Source of the DNA: CAKZLS01 sp963771545
Lineage (GTDB): Bacteria > Pseudomonadota > Alphaproteobacteria > Rhodospirillales > Defluviicoccaceae
Direction: 5' to 3'
DNA length: 64,000 nucleotides
Assembly: GCA_963771545.1 (NCBI GenBank)
Contig: CAVYTX010000005.1
Coordinates: 310,001-374,000, forward strand
In this document: positions 1 to 9,214 of the stretch, in pieces
Layout: every line of letters begins with the position of its first letter
How positions within the stretch are numbered: the stretch's first letter is position 1
Made by a program: the position numbers and the translations under genes
The notes under the pieces: model-generated
The model's input: the letters and a program-made list of their open reading frames with translations, nothing else
Databases searched by the model: none
What the model was told of the DNA's origin: nothing

Positions 1-1883
1 ATCGGGTCGACAACTGGGACGTGCGGCAGGTTCACGCCTATCCCGATGCGCAAAAGTGTAATGACATCATCCTGAGAGACCTCTCTCGCGGAGTCACGTC
101 ATTAGTCTTACGGTTTGACGCCGCGGCGCGCGCCGGGCTGGACGCCGACGCGGCGGAGGCCAAGGCGTTGGCCGGCGATGACGGGGTCATGGTCTATTCC
201 GTCGACGATCTGGATCTTCTGCTGGCCGGCGTTCACCTGGAGCTGGCGCCGATTTCTCTCGACGCGGGCGCGCAATTCCTGCCGGCGGCCGGGCTGCTGG
301 CGGCGCTGTGGGAACGGCGCGGCGTCGGCGCCGACAAGGCCTGGGGCGCGTTCAACGCCGATCCGCTCGGAACGTTGGCGGACAGCGGCACCCTGCCGGC
401 GCCGCTCGATACGATGCTGACGCGGATGGCCGATCTGGCGAGGCATACGGCGGCCACCTACCCCAAGGTGACGGCGGTCAACGTCAACACCTCCGTGTAT
501 CACACCGCCGGAGCCTCGGAGACGCAGGACCTGGCCGCGTCCATGGCGACCGCGGTCGCGTATCTGAGGGCCATGACCGACGCCGGCATGGATATCGATA
601 GCGCCTGCCGGCAGATCCTGTTCACCTATTCGGTGGACTGCAATCAGTTCCTCGGGATCTGTAAACTTCGCGCGGCGCGCAAACTATGGAGCCGCGTGAC
701 CGAGAGCTGCGGCGCCAGCGAGGCGGCCGGGGCCATGAACCTGCACGCGGTCACCGCCTGGCGGATGATGAGCAAACGCGATCCCTGGGTGAACTCGCTG
801 CGGACCACGGTCGCGTGCTTCAGCGCTGCGGTCGGCGGCGCGCGCAGCGTCACCGTCCTCCCCTACAACGCCGCCATCGGCCTGCCGGACAATATCGCCC
901 GCCGGGTCGCGCGCAACACCCATACCGTTCTGGCCGAGGAATCGAATATCGCCATGGTGATCGACCCGGCCGGCGGGTCCTGGTACGTGGAGACCCGCAC
1001 CGGCGAGCTGGCGAAGGCCGCGTGGGCCGAGTTCCAGGCCATCGAAAAGGACGGCGGCATGGCGAAGGCGCTCGAAGACGGAAGCTTCGCCAAGCGGATC
1101 GCCGAGTCCTATGCCGAGCGGGAAAGGAACCTGGACAAGCGGAAGGACCCGCTGACCGGGGTCAGCGAGTTTCCGAACATCCAGGAGTCGGTCGACCCCG
1201 TGGAGGTGCCGGATCTTGGCGCGGCCGCGAAGGCGGCGGCGGAACGCCTGTCGGCGACGCGGGAAAAGGCCGGGGACGCGGTGGCGTCGAAGCTGGGCGC
1301 CATTGAACCTTCCGCGGGCAAGGTTACGGACGCGGTGTTCGCCGCCGCCGCCAGCGGCGGAACCATCGGCGCCATGGCCGGCGCTCTCGGCGGCGCCGCC
1401 GCGAAGATCGACGCGTTGCCAAAGCACCGGCTCGCGGAGAGGTTCGAAGCCCTGCGCGAAGCCAGCGACGCCTGCCTGGAGAAAACGGGCAAGCGTCCGC
1501 AAGTCTTCCTCGCCAATCTCGGACCCATCGCCAAGCACACGGCGCGCGCCACGTTCGCCAAGAACTTTTTCGAGGTGGGCGGCATCGAAACCATGACCAA
1601 TAACGGCTTCGACAATGCCGAGGATTGCGCCAAGGCGTTCAAAGAGAGCGGCGCCCGCATCGCCATCATCTGCTCGTCCGATCCGCTCTATGTGGAAATG
1701 GCGCCGAGCGTGGCGCCGGCTCTGAAGGCCGCCGGCTGCGAACGGCTCTACCTGGCCGGCGCCCCCGGCGATAAGAAAGACAGCTACATGCAGGCGGGCG
1801 TCGACGAGTTCATCTTCATGGGAGGGAACGTTTACGCGACAACGCGTTCCGCTCTCGCTGTTCTGGGAGTGATCGACCAATGA
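1..1883 (+). CDS. mutA: methylmalonyl-CoA mutase small subunit (5' end cut by window)
   Basis: Non-catalytic partner of the adenosylcobalamin-dependent mutase that interconverts (R)-methylmalonyl-CoA and succinyl-CoA at the end of propionate, valine and odd-chain fatty acid breakdown. The reading frame is open from base 3 (RVDNWDVRQ), and this WD-R-Q-H segment lies some way into known MutA proteins, so the true start is left of the window and the GTG at 21 is internal. About 626 residues are visible: a TIM-barrel mutase domain to roughly residue 420 and a C-terminal cobalamin-domain-like fold that lacks the DxHxxG cobalt-ligand motif, reading NLGPIAKH instead. That is the usual mark of the small subunit. 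The stop overlaps the mutB start (ATGA, 1880-1883), so the pair is translationally coupled. Confidence 0.95.
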   Translation, partial: RVDNWDVRQVHAYPDAQKCNDIILRDLSRGVTSLVLRFDAAARAGLDADAAEAKALAGDDGVMVYSVDDLDLLLAGVHLELAPISLDAGAQFLPAAGLLAALWERRGVGADKAWGAFNADPLGTLADSGTLPAPLDTMLTRMADLARHTAATYPKVTAVNVNTSVYHTAGASETQDLAASMATAVAYLRAMTDAGMDIDSACRQILFTYSVDCNQFLGICKLRAARKLWSRVTESCGASEAAGAMNLHAVTAWRMMSKRDPWVNSLRTTVACFSAAVGGARSVTVLPYNAAIGLPDNIARRVARNTHTVLAEESNIAMVIDPAGGSWYVETRTGELAKAAWAEFQAIEKDGGMAKALEDGSFAKRIAESYAERERNLDKRKDPLTGVSEFPNIQESVDPVEVPDLGAAAKAAAERLSATREKAGDAVASKLGAIEPSAGKVTDAVFAAAASGGTIGAMAGALGGAAAKIDALPKHRLAERFEALREASDACLEKTGKRPQVFLANLGPIAKHTARATFAKNFFEVGGIETMTNNGFDNAEDCAKAFKESGARIAIICSSDPLYVEMAPSVAPALKAAGCERLYLAGAPGDKKDSYMQAGVDEFIFMGGNVYATTRSALAVLGVIDQ

Positions 1884-4087
1884 CTGGTATTCCCAATTTT
1901 TCCGAAATCCACCTGGATCCTCAGAACGCGCCGGGCGGCGGCGACAGCTATGCCGACTGGGCCGCGCGGTTCAAGAAGGAAACCGGGAAATCTCCCGAAG
2001 CGTTCCTATGGGAGACGCCCGAACTGGTGAACGTCAAGCCGCTGTACTCGGCCGGAGATCTCGAGGGGCTGGATCACTTGGACACCATGGCCGGCATTCC
2101 GCCCTACGTTCGCGGACCCTATTCGACCATGTATGTCACCCGTCCGTGGACGGTGCGTCAGTACGCGGGCTTCTCTACCGCCAAGGACAGTAACGCGTTT
2201 TACCGGCGCAACCTGGCGGCCGGCCAGAAGGGTCTCTCGGTGGCGTTCGACCTCGCCACCCACCGCGGCTACGACTCCGACAATCCGCGGGTGGCGGGCG
2301 ACGTGGGCATGGCCGGCGTGGCCATCGATTCCATCACCGATATGCGTATCCTGTTCGACCGTATTCCGCTCGACGAAATGACCGTATCGATGACCATGAA
2401 CGGCGCGGTGCTGCCGATCTTGTCGCTTTATATCGTTGCGGCCGAGGAGCAGGGCGTGAAGCCGGCGCAATTGGCCGGGACCATTCAAAACGATATCCTC
2501 AAGGAGTTCATGGTCCGCAACACCTACATCTATCCGCCCTTGACGTCGATGCGGATCGTCTCCGACATCTTCTCGTTTACATCGCAGAACATGCCGAAGT
2601 TCAATAGCATCAGTATTTCCGGCTATCACATGCAGGAAGCGGGAGCGACGGCGGACCTGGAGATGGCGTATACCCTCGCCGATGGCGTCGAGTATGCCCG
2701 CGCCGGCTTGAACGCCGGCCTGTCCATCGACCAGTTCGCGCCGCGGCTGTCGTTCTTCTGGGCCATCGGCATGAACTTCTACATGGAAGTCGCCAAGATG
2801 CGGGCGGCGCGCATGCTTTGGGCCAAGCTGATCAAGCAGTTCGACCCCAAGAGCAACAAGTCGCTGGCGCTCAGAACCCACTCGCAGACATCGGGCTGGA
2901 GCCTCACCGCGCAGGACGTTTACAACAACGTTGTGCGCACTTGCGTGGAGGCCATGGCGGCCACCCAAGGCCACACTCAGTCGTTGCACACCAACTCGTT
3001 CGACGAAGCGCTGGCGCTTCCCACCGACTTCTCCGCCCGCATTGCCCGCAACACCCAGCTATTCCTGCAGCAGGAAAGCGGCACGACCCAGGTGATCGAT
3101 CCGTGGGGCGGCAGCTACTACGTGGAGCGGCTGACCCGCGACCTCGCGGAGCAAGCGTGGAGCCACATTCAGGAAGTGGAGGAATCCGGCGGCATGGCCA
3201 AGGCCATCGAGCAGGGTATTCCGAAACTGCGTATCGAGGAAGCCGCGGCCCGCACCCAGGCGCGTATCGACTCCGGCAAGCAGACCGTGGTCGGCGTCAA
3301 CAAGTACCGGCTCGACGAGGCCGAGAAGATCGAAGTCCTAAAGGTCGAGAACGCCCAGGTGCGCCGCCAGCAGATTGCCCAGCTCGAGGAGCTTCGAGCC
3401 AACCGCGATCCGAAAGAGGTGGAGCAGAAGCTGCAAGCGCTCACCAAGTGCGCCGAGAGCGGCGGAGGCAACCTTCTGGCCCTCGGCGTCGAAGCGGCCC
3501 GGGCGCGATGCAGCGTCGGCGAAATCAGCGATGCGCTGGAAAAGGTCTGGGGCCGTCACAAGGCGGAAATCCGGGCCATCTCCGGCGTTTATAGCGGATC
3601 TGTTGGGGAGACGTCGGACATGGTGAAAAACGTTCAGAAGATGGTCGCCGCGTTCGAGGCCAACGACGGCCGCCGTCCCCGCATTCTCATCGCCAAGATG
3701 GGGCAGGACGGTCACGACCGCGGACAGAAGGTCATCGCCAGCGCGTTCGCCGATCTGGGCTTCGACGTGGACATCGGACCGCTGTTCCAGACACCGGCGG
3801 AAGTCGCGCGTCAGGCGGCGGAAAACGACGTCCATATCGTCGGCGCCAGCTCGTTGGCCGCGGGACACCTTACATTGGTGCCCGAACTTCGAGAGGAGCT
3901 CGACAAGCTGGGGCGCGACGACATCTTGATCGTGGTTGGCGGCGTCATTCCGCCGCAGGACTACGACGCGTTGTACAAGGCCGGCGCCACCGCCATTTTC
4001 CCGCCGGGAACCGTGATCGGCGAAGCGGCCATGTCGTTGATCGCGGAGTTGAACAAGGTCCTCGGCTACGCCAGCGAAGCCGCCTAA
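1880..4087 (+). CDS. mutB: methylmalonyl-CoA mutase large (catalytic) subunit
   Basis: Catalytic, cobalamin-binding subunit of methylmalonyl-CoA mutase, 735 residues, normal for the family. The N-terminal two thirds form the CoA-ester-binding TIM barrel (YATMxxRPWTVRQYAGFS-type segment near residues 80-95). The C-terminal domain carries the base-off cobalamin motif D610-G-H-D-R-G615, where His612 is the lower cobalt ligand. The start overlaps the mutA stop by 4 bp and meaB follows 3 bp after the stop, so mutA-mutB-meaB is one operon. The mmsA gene at 37931 in this window makes propionyl-CoA from valine and would feed the same pathway. Confidence 0.98.
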   Translation: MTGIPNFSEIHLDPQNAPGGGDSYADWAARFKKETGKSPEAFLWETPELVNVKPLYSAGDLEGLDHLDTMAGIPPYVRGPYSTMYVTRPWTVRQYAGFSTAKDSNAFYRRNLAAGQKGLSVAFDLATHRGYDSDNPRVAGDVGMAGVAIDSITDMRILFDRIPLDEMTVSMTMNGAVLPILSLYIVAAEEQGVKPAQLAGTIQNDILKEFMVRNTYIYPPLTSMRIVSDIFSFTSQNMPKFNSISISGYHMQEAGATADLEMAYTLADGVEYARAGLNAGLSIDQFAPRLSFFWAIGMNFYMEVAKMRAARMLWAKLIKQFDPKSNKSLALRTHSQTSGWSLTAQDVYNNVVRTCVEAMAATQGHTQSLHTNSFDEALALPTDFSARIARNTQLFLQQESGTTQVIDPWGGSYYVERLTRDLAEQAWSHIQEVEESGGMAKAIEQGIPKLRIEEAAARTQARIDSGKQTVVGVNKYRLDEAEKIEVLKVENAQVRRQQIAQLEELRANRDPKEVEQKLQALTKCAESGGGNLLALGVEAARARCSVGEISDALEKVWGRHKAEIRAISGVYSGSVGETSDMVKNVQKMVAAFEANDGRRPRILIAKMGQDGHDRGQKVIASAFADLGFDVDIGPLFQTPAEVARQAAENDVHIVGASSLAAGHLTLVPELREELDKLGRDDILIVVGGVIPPQDYDALYKAGATAIFPPGTVIGEAAMSLIAELNKVLGYASEAA

Positions 4088-4090
4088 CTC

Positions 4091-5140
4091 ATGGCCATTG
4101 GCCCCAAGGGCGCTTTCGCGCCGGCGGTTGTCCGCGTCCGCAGACGGGCGGCCTTTACGGTGGATGAGTATGTGGACGGGGTGTTGTCCGGAAACCGGAC
4201 GATGCTCGGCCGCGCCATCACGATCATTGAAAGCCGAAATGCGCGCCACCAAGAGATTGGACAGGAGATCCTACTCCGTCTCCTGGAGCATATTCGCGGC
4301 GTGCCCCATGAAAAGCGGGCCCATCGCATTGGCATAACCGGTGTTCCGGGCGTCGGCAAGAGCACCTTCATCGAAGCATTCGGCTGCAATTTGACCCGGT
4401 CGGGCCACACGGTCGCCGTCCTCGCCGTCGATCCGAGCAGCACGGTCAGCGGCGGCAGCATCCTGGGCGACAAAACGCGAATGCAGGAGCTATCCGTCGA
4501 ACCGAATGCGTTTATCCGTCCGTCGCCCTCGTCGGGAACCCTGGGCGGCGTCGCGCGGGCGACCCGGGCGACCATGGTTGTCTGCGAGGCTGCGGGGTTC
4601 GACGTGGTCCTCGTGGAAACGGTGGGAGCCGGCCAAAGCGAGGTCGCTGTTTCCGAAATGAGCGACTTCTTCCTGGTGCTGATGCTGCCCGGCGCCGGCG
4701 ACGAGCTTCAGGGGATCAAAAAAGGCGTTCTGGAAATCGCCGATATGATCGCCATCAACAAGGCCGACAGCGACGAAGTGAAAGCCAAACAGGCCGCGGT
4801 TCACTACCGCAACGCCCTGAAGATCATGAAACACGCCAGCCCCAACTGGGATCCGCCGGTGGTGCTGTGCAGCGGGCTCACCAATATGGGCCTCGACACC
4901 CTTTGGGATAAGCTGGTCGAACACAAAGAGAAACTTTTGGCAACCGGCGAGTTGCAGGATAAGCGGCGGCGGCAGCGCATTCGCTGGATGTGGGCCATGC
5001 TCGAGGACCGGCTGATGACCTCGCTAAAAACCCATCCGCGGGTGATCGAACAACTCCCCGGCACGGAGCGCGCCGTCGCGGAAGGGCGCTTGACGACCAC
5101 CCTTGCGGTCGAGCGAATTCTTCAAGCATTTCGCGGATAG
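4091..5140 (+). CDS. meaB: methylmalonyl-CoA mutase-associated GTPase MeaB
   Basis: G3E-family P-loop GTPase that loads and protects the B12 cofactor of methylmalonyl-CoA mutase. It is 349 residues long. The Walker A motif GVPGVGKST starts near residue 84, a switch-region DPSSxxSGGSILGDKTRM stretch follows, the Walker B region reads DVVLVETVGAGQSE, and the base-specificity motif NKAD is at about 223-226. A C-terminal helical dimerisation segment ends the protein. It lies 3 bp after mutB and is surely co-transcribed with it. The gene is convergent with the hemerythrin gene, with only 7 bp between the two stops. Confidence 0.97.
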   Translation: MAIGPKGAFAPAVVRVRRRAAFTVDEYVDGVLSGNRTMLGRAITIIESRNARHQEIGQEILLRLLEHIRGVPHEKRAHRIGITGVPGVGKSTFIEAFGCNLTRSGHTVAVLAVDPSSTVSGGSILGDKTRMQELSVEPNAFIRPSPSSGTLGGVARATRATMVVCEAAGFDVVLVETVGAGQSEVAVSEMSDFFLVLMLPGAGDELQGIKKGVLEIADMIAINKADSDEVKAKQAAVHYRNALKIMKHASPNWDPPVVLCSGLTNMGLDTLWDKLVEHKEKLLATGELQDKRRRQRIRWMWAMLEDRLMTSLKTHPRVIEQLPGTERAVAEGRLTTTLAVERILQAFRG

Positions 5141-5147
5141 ACCCTCG

Positions 5148-5711
5148 CTACCCCTGCCGGTCTTCTTGCTCCCACTGGAGGATGTTGGCGTGCAGCGCCT
5201 CATAGCGCTCGCCCACCCGTTCGCCGAATAGAGGATCCTCCTGATCCGTCATTCTCGCCTCCAGTTCCTCCCAGTCCTCGGGGCTCAGGGCTTCCAGTGC
5301 CGCGGGGAAAAACAGCCGTTCCTCCTTTTCCATATGTTCCGTCTGGAACGCAATGAAGTCTTGCGCGCATTGTTGAAACCGCTTCCCCGGCATCCGCGCT
5401 TCGTCGAGCACGGATCGTGCGGCGGCGGCGAAGTCGCGGGTGCGCGACGCGATTTCCTCATGTTCGCGCTGGAGGTCGCCGACCTTATCCGCCGCCGCCG
5501 GATCGCGCTCGCGTAGCTTGGCGAACACCATATTCTCCTTGGGATGGTGGTAGAGGTCGGGAAAACTGAGAAAGTAGTCGACGATGCCTTCAATGATATC
5601 GTCGTCCGGTACTTCGCCTGTCGCCAACTTCGCAACCTGCCGCTCAAGTGTCTTGATGAGCTTAAAGATGTTCCCGTGTTCCCGCCGCAAGATCCGTATG
5701 ACGTCCGTCAT
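5148..5711 (-). CDS. hemerythrin HHE-domain protein
   Basis: Probable cytoplasmic non-haem di-iron protein that binds O2, NO or iron. About 187 residues, all alpha-helical in appearance, with the spaced ligand residues of HHE proteins: REHGN near the N-terminus, HHPKE near residue 55, REHEE near 85 and TEHMEKEE near 125. The ATG at 5711 is preferred over an upstream GTG (5720) because AAGGGG sits about 8 bases before the ATG. It lies downstream of clpB on the same strand, separated by two hairpins. A second, different hemerythrin is at 58245. The physiological ligand cannot be read from the sequence. Confidence 0.85.
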   Translation of the reverse strand: MTDVIRILRREHGNIFKLIKTLERQVAKLATGEVPDDDIIEGIVDYFLSFPDLYHHPKENMVFAKLRERDPAAADKVGDLQREHEEIASRTRDFAAAARSVLDEARMPGKRFQQCAQDFIAFQTEHMEKEERLFFPAALEALSPEDWEELEARMTDQEDPLFGERVGERYEALHANILQWEQEDRQG

Positions 5712-5767
5712 AATTCCCACCCCTTGAACTCATCCGGCGCGGCGCCAAACCGAGCGTAACAGATGAT

Positions 5768-5837
5768 GGAGGCGATTCATTTCCGCCTCCTACACGGTAC
5801 AGGGCGGCGGCATGAGGTTTCAACCACTTCCGCCGCC
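5768..5837 (-). other. two hairpins between clpB and the hemerythrin gene
   Basis: Two GC-rich inverted repeats fill the gap after the clpB stop: GGCGGCGG (5803-5810) with CCGCCGCC (5830-5837), and GGAGGCG (5768-5774) with CGCCTCC (5784-5790), both perfect. Neither is followed by a T-run on the minus strand, so they may be weak terminators, processing sites or mRNA 3' stabilisers for clpB. Confidence 0.5.
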
Positions 5838-5865
5838 TTTCGATTGGAAATTACGACCCCGTACC

Positions 5866-8457
5866 TCAGGCTGCTTCCGCCCGCGCTCCATTGATCGTCA
5901 GGCCGTCGTCACCCGCCGAGACCTTCACCAAGTCGCCGCCGTCGATCCGCCCCTCCAGGACTAGGGTCGCGAGCGGGTTTTGCAGATTTCTTTGGATAAC
6001 CCGCTTGAGTGGTCGCGCACCATAGACCGGATCGTAGCCGGCCTTGGCCAGCCAGGCGATGGCGGCCTGATCGAGGTCGAGCTCGATCTTGCGGTCGGCG
6101 AGCAGGGCTCGCAACCGCCCGAGCTGGATTTCGACGATGGTGTCCATCTGCTCGGGGAATAACCGGTGAAACAGGATGATTTCGTCGAGACGGTTCAAAA
6201 ATTCCGGCTTGAAGGCGGCGCGGACGATGGTCATGACCTGCTCGCGGACCTCGCTGGAATCGTGGCCTTCGCCCTGACCGGCAAGGACGCCGCCTCCCAG
6301 GTTCGACGTCAGAATGATCAGCGTATTGCGGAAATCCACGGTGCGTCCTTGCCCGTCGGTCAGACGACCGTCGTCGAGAACCTGCAAGAGCACGTTGAAG
6401 ACGTCCGGATGGGCCTTCTCCACCTCGTCGAACAGGATGACTTGATAAGGCCGCCGGCGCACAGCTTCCGTCAACGCGCCGCCCTCCTCGTAGCCGACAT
6501 AGCCGGGCGGCGCTCCGATCAGCCGCGCGACCGAGTGTTTCTCCATGTACTCGGACATGTCGACACGAACCATCGCCGTCTCGTCGTCGAACAGGAACTC
6601 GGCCAGCGCCTTGGTCAATTCCGTTTTTCCGACCCCGGTGGGCCCCAGAAACAGGAACGAACCGATGGGCCGGTTGGCGTCCTGGAGCCCGGCGCGCGCA
6701 CGGCGAACGGCGTTGGAAACGGCGGTCAACGCTTCCTCCTGCCCGACCACCCGCTTGCTTAAGTTTTCTTCCATGTTCAGCAGCTTGTCGCGCTCCCCCT
6801 CCAGCATCTTGTCGACGGGAATGCCGGTCCAGCGGGAAACGATGCCGGCAACGTGTTCGGCGGTGACCGCTTCTTCGAGCATACGGCTGTGCTCCGCTTC
6901 CTCCGCTGCCTTCAGTTTCCGTTCCAACTCGGGGATGGCCGAGTATTGGAGTTCTCCGGCCTTTTGGTATTCGCCCTCGCGCAGGTAGCGCTCGACGCGG
7001 ATGCGCGCTTGGTCCAGTTCCTCCTTGAGCTTGGTGGCGCCGGCCAGCGCGTCCTTCTCCGCCCGCCATCGGCTGGTCAGTTCGGCCGCGCGCGGTTCCA
7101 ACTCGTGAAGCTCCTCCTCCAGCTTCGCCAATCGATCCCGGGACGCCTGGTCGTCTTCCTTCTTCAAGGCTTCGCGCTCGATCTTCAACTGAATGATGCG
7201 GCGGTCGAGCTCATCAATCTCCTCGGGTTTTGAATCCACCTGCATGCGCAGCCGGCTGGCCGCTTCGTCCATGAGATCGATGGCCTTGTCGGGGAGGAAC
7301 CGGTCGGTGATGTAGCGGTTGCTGAGGGTCGCCGCGGCGACGAGAGCGCTATCTGTAATGCGCACCCCGTGATGCAGCTCATACTTTTCCTTGAGGCCTC
7401 GGAGGATGGAAATGGTATCCTCCACACCCGGCTGGGAGACAAACACCGGTTGGAACCGGCGCGCCAAGGCGGCGTCCTTCTCGATATGTTTGCGGTATTC
7501 GTTGAGCGTCGTGGCGCCGATGCAGTGGAGTTCCCCGCGCGCCAACGCCGGCTTCAGAAGGTTGGACGCGTCCATGGCGCCCTCGGCGGCGCCCGCGCCG
7601 ACAATGGTGTGCATCTCGTCGATGAATAGGATGATCTCGCCCTCGGCGGCGGTGGTTTCGTTCAGCACGGCCTTGAGCCGCTCTTCGAACTCGCCCCGGA
7701 ATTTGGCGCCGGCCACCAGCGCGCCGAGGTCGAGGACCATGAGCTTCTTGTCATTCAACGTCTCCGGAACGTCGCCGTTGATAATACGCTGCGCCAATCC
7801 CTCGACGATGGCGGTCTTGCCGACCCCGGCCTCGCCGATCAGGCACGGATTGTTCTTGGTCCGCCGCGAAAGCACCTGGACTGTGCGCCGGATCTCCTCG
7901 TCGCGCCCGATGACGGGATCCAGTTTGCCGTCCGCCGCCAGCGCGGTCAGGTCGCGCGCGTACTTCTTGAGAGCGTCATAGGAGTCTTCGGCCGTGGCGC
8001 TGGTGGCCGCGCGGCCCTTGCGCACCTCTTCGATAGCCTGGTTCAACGTTTGGGGCGTTACTCCGGCCTGGGCCAAAATCCGCGCCGCCGGCGTTTCCGC
8101 GGCTAGCGCCAACGCCAGCAGAAGCCGCTCCGCGGTCACGAAACTGTCGCCCGCCTTTTCGGCGATCTGTTCGGCCTGCTCGAACAGGCGCGCGGTTTCC
8201 GCCGCCAGGTAAACCTGTCCCGCGCCACCACCCGAGATTTTCGGCAATTTGCCCAGCTCGGCCTCGACTTCTTTCAGCGCTCGCGCGGGATCTCCGCCGG
8301 CGGCGCGGACAAGGTTCGCCGCGAGACCCTCTTTGTCGTCGAGTAACACTTTTAGAATATGTAGCGGCGTGAGTTTCTGGTGGTCGCGCCTGAGGGCAAG
8401 CGTCTGCGCCGACTGAATGAACCCCCTCGATCTTTCCGTGTATTTTTCCAGCTCCAT
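5866..8457 (-). CDS. clpB: ATP-dependent disaggregase ClpB
   Basis: Hexameric AAA+ chaperone that works with DnaK to pull apart heat-aggregated proteins. 863 residues, the normal length. Domains in order: N-terminal Clp-N repeats (1-150), first AAA+ module with Walker A GEAGVGKT at 208-215, the long coiled-coil middle domain (about 400-530, rich in E/K/R and leucine) and the second AAA+ module with Walker A GPTGVGKT at 605-612. The middle domain separates ClpB from ClpA and ClpC. The start is supported by AAAGGA nine bases upstream of the ATG. No convincing sigma-32 or CIRCE element was seen in the 145 bases upstream. Confidence 0.98.
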   Translation of the reverse strand: MELEKYTERSRGFIQSAQTLALRRDHQKLTPLHILKVLLDDKEGLAANLVRAAGGDPARALKEVEAELGKLPKISGGGAGQVYLAAETARLFEQAEQIAEKAGDSFVTAERLLLALALAAETPAARILAQAGVTPQTLNQAIEEVRKGRAATSATAEDSYDALKKYARDLTALAADGKLDPVIGRDEEIRRTVQVLSRRTKNNPCLIGEAGVGKTAIVEGLAQRIINGDVPETLNDKKLMVLDLGALVAGAKFRGEFEERLKAVLNETTAAEGEIILFIDEMHTIVGAGAAEGAMDASNLLKPALARGELHCIGATTLNEYRKHIEKDAALARRFQPVFVSQPGVEDTISILRGLKEKYELHHGVRITDSALVAAATLSNRYITDRFLPDKAIDLMDEAASRLRMQVDSKPEEIDELDRRIIQLKIEREALKKEDDQASRDRLAKLEEELHELEPRAAELTSRWRAEKDALAGATKLKEELDQARIRVERYLREGEYQKAGELQYSAIPELERKLKAAEEAEHSRMLEEAVTAEHVAGIVSRWTGIPVDKMLEGERDKLLNMEENLSKRVVGQEEALTAVSNAVRRARAGLQDANRPIGSFLFLGPTGVGKTELTKALAEFLFDDETAMVRVDMSEYMEKHSVARLIGAPPGYVGYEEGGALTEAVRRRPYQVILFDEVEKAHPDVFNVLLQVLDDGRLTDGQGRTVDFRNTLIILTSNLGGGVLAGQGEGHDSSEVREQVMTIVRAAFKPEFLNRLDEIILFHRLFPEQMDTIVEIQLGRLRALLADRKIELDLDQAAIAWLAKAGYDPVYGARPLKRVIQRNLQNPLATLVLEGRIDGGDLVKVSAGDDGLTINGARAEAA

Positions 8458-8602
8458 GATCCGACATCCTTTCTTCGACAGGATTCGGCGCCCCTGTTCA
8501 TGGCCGCGCTAAACCCCTCTGGTTGTCTGGTTTTACAGCACTAATATGGCTCGAGCGCGCCCCTCCGCAACCGCCGCAGGGAAGATCTTTCGAGGTTCAG
8601 AC

Positions 8603-9190
8603 CTACTCGAAGTCCGCCGCCAGGGCGGAGCGAACCTGTTCAGACAAGGCCGCGATGTGATCGTACTTCGGATGGTCGATACCGAGCATGACCCGCGTGC
8701 CCGGTCGCGCGAAGGCATCGATCGAAGCGCGCGAGAACGGGAACTTGACAAAATGAATGGACGACGTCTTACCGGCCTCGGTGGTTCTCTCCACATCCGT
8801 TTCCGCCATCGCGCGGACCGTCTCGCCGCCAACGTCGAGGAACACCGCCGCCTCGACGCCGCCAAGCTCATCGAGGACTCTCGCCCGCCGGCGGGGGTCG
8901 TCGATCTCGATCATCATGGTGGCCACCAGATTGCCGCCGTCCGGGATCAGCGGATTATACGCCCGGAGCTCATCCTCGATCTGCGCGTCGCCGCCTTTCT
9001 CGATCCGCAGCATTTCATGGATCTGATGCCGCATCGTGTCGTAGTTCTCGAAATAGAACGTGACATCGGGTCCCACGGACACCCGCCGATTGCGTTTCAT
9101 TGCCGTTACCGCGCGCCGCCGTTCGTCGCGCACTTTCTCATACGCGTCCAACGGCATTATGTCGGCTCGGGTGATCTCTCGCCGGTTCAT
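8603..9190 (-). CDS. DUF3501 family protein
   Basis: About 195 residues with the family hallmarks: ITRADIMPLDAYEKVR at the N-terminus, an RRVSVGPDVTFYFENYDTMRHQIHEMLRIE core and a C-terminal HPKYDH segment. Molecular function is unknown. Start: an AAAGGAG Shine-Dalgarno sits 8 bases before the ATG at 9190, which is better than the in-frame GTG at 9199. It is the last gene of a three-gene set with the Fe-S oxidoreductase (24 bp upstream) and rubrerythrin. This trio recurs in Proteobacteria and suggests a shared role in peroxide or redox defence, which is an inference from context. Confidence 0.88.
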   Translation of the reverse strand: MNRREITRADIMPLDAYEKVRDERRRAVTAMKRNRRVSVGPDVTFYFENYDTMRHQIHEMLRIEKGGDAQIEDELRAYNPLIPDGGNLVATMMIEIDDPRRRARVLDELGGVEAAVFLDVGGETVRAMAETDVERTTEAGKTSSIHFVKFPFSRASIDAFARPGTRVMLGIDHPKYDHIAALSEQVRSALAADFE

Positions 9191-9214
9191 GCGGAGCACT
9201 CCTTTCGCCGCGGC

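Noticed and set aside
684..1880. Long minus-strand open frame (398 codons) opposite mutA
   Set aside because: High-GC shadow of a certain gene; Arg/Gly/His-rich composition and no ribosome site.
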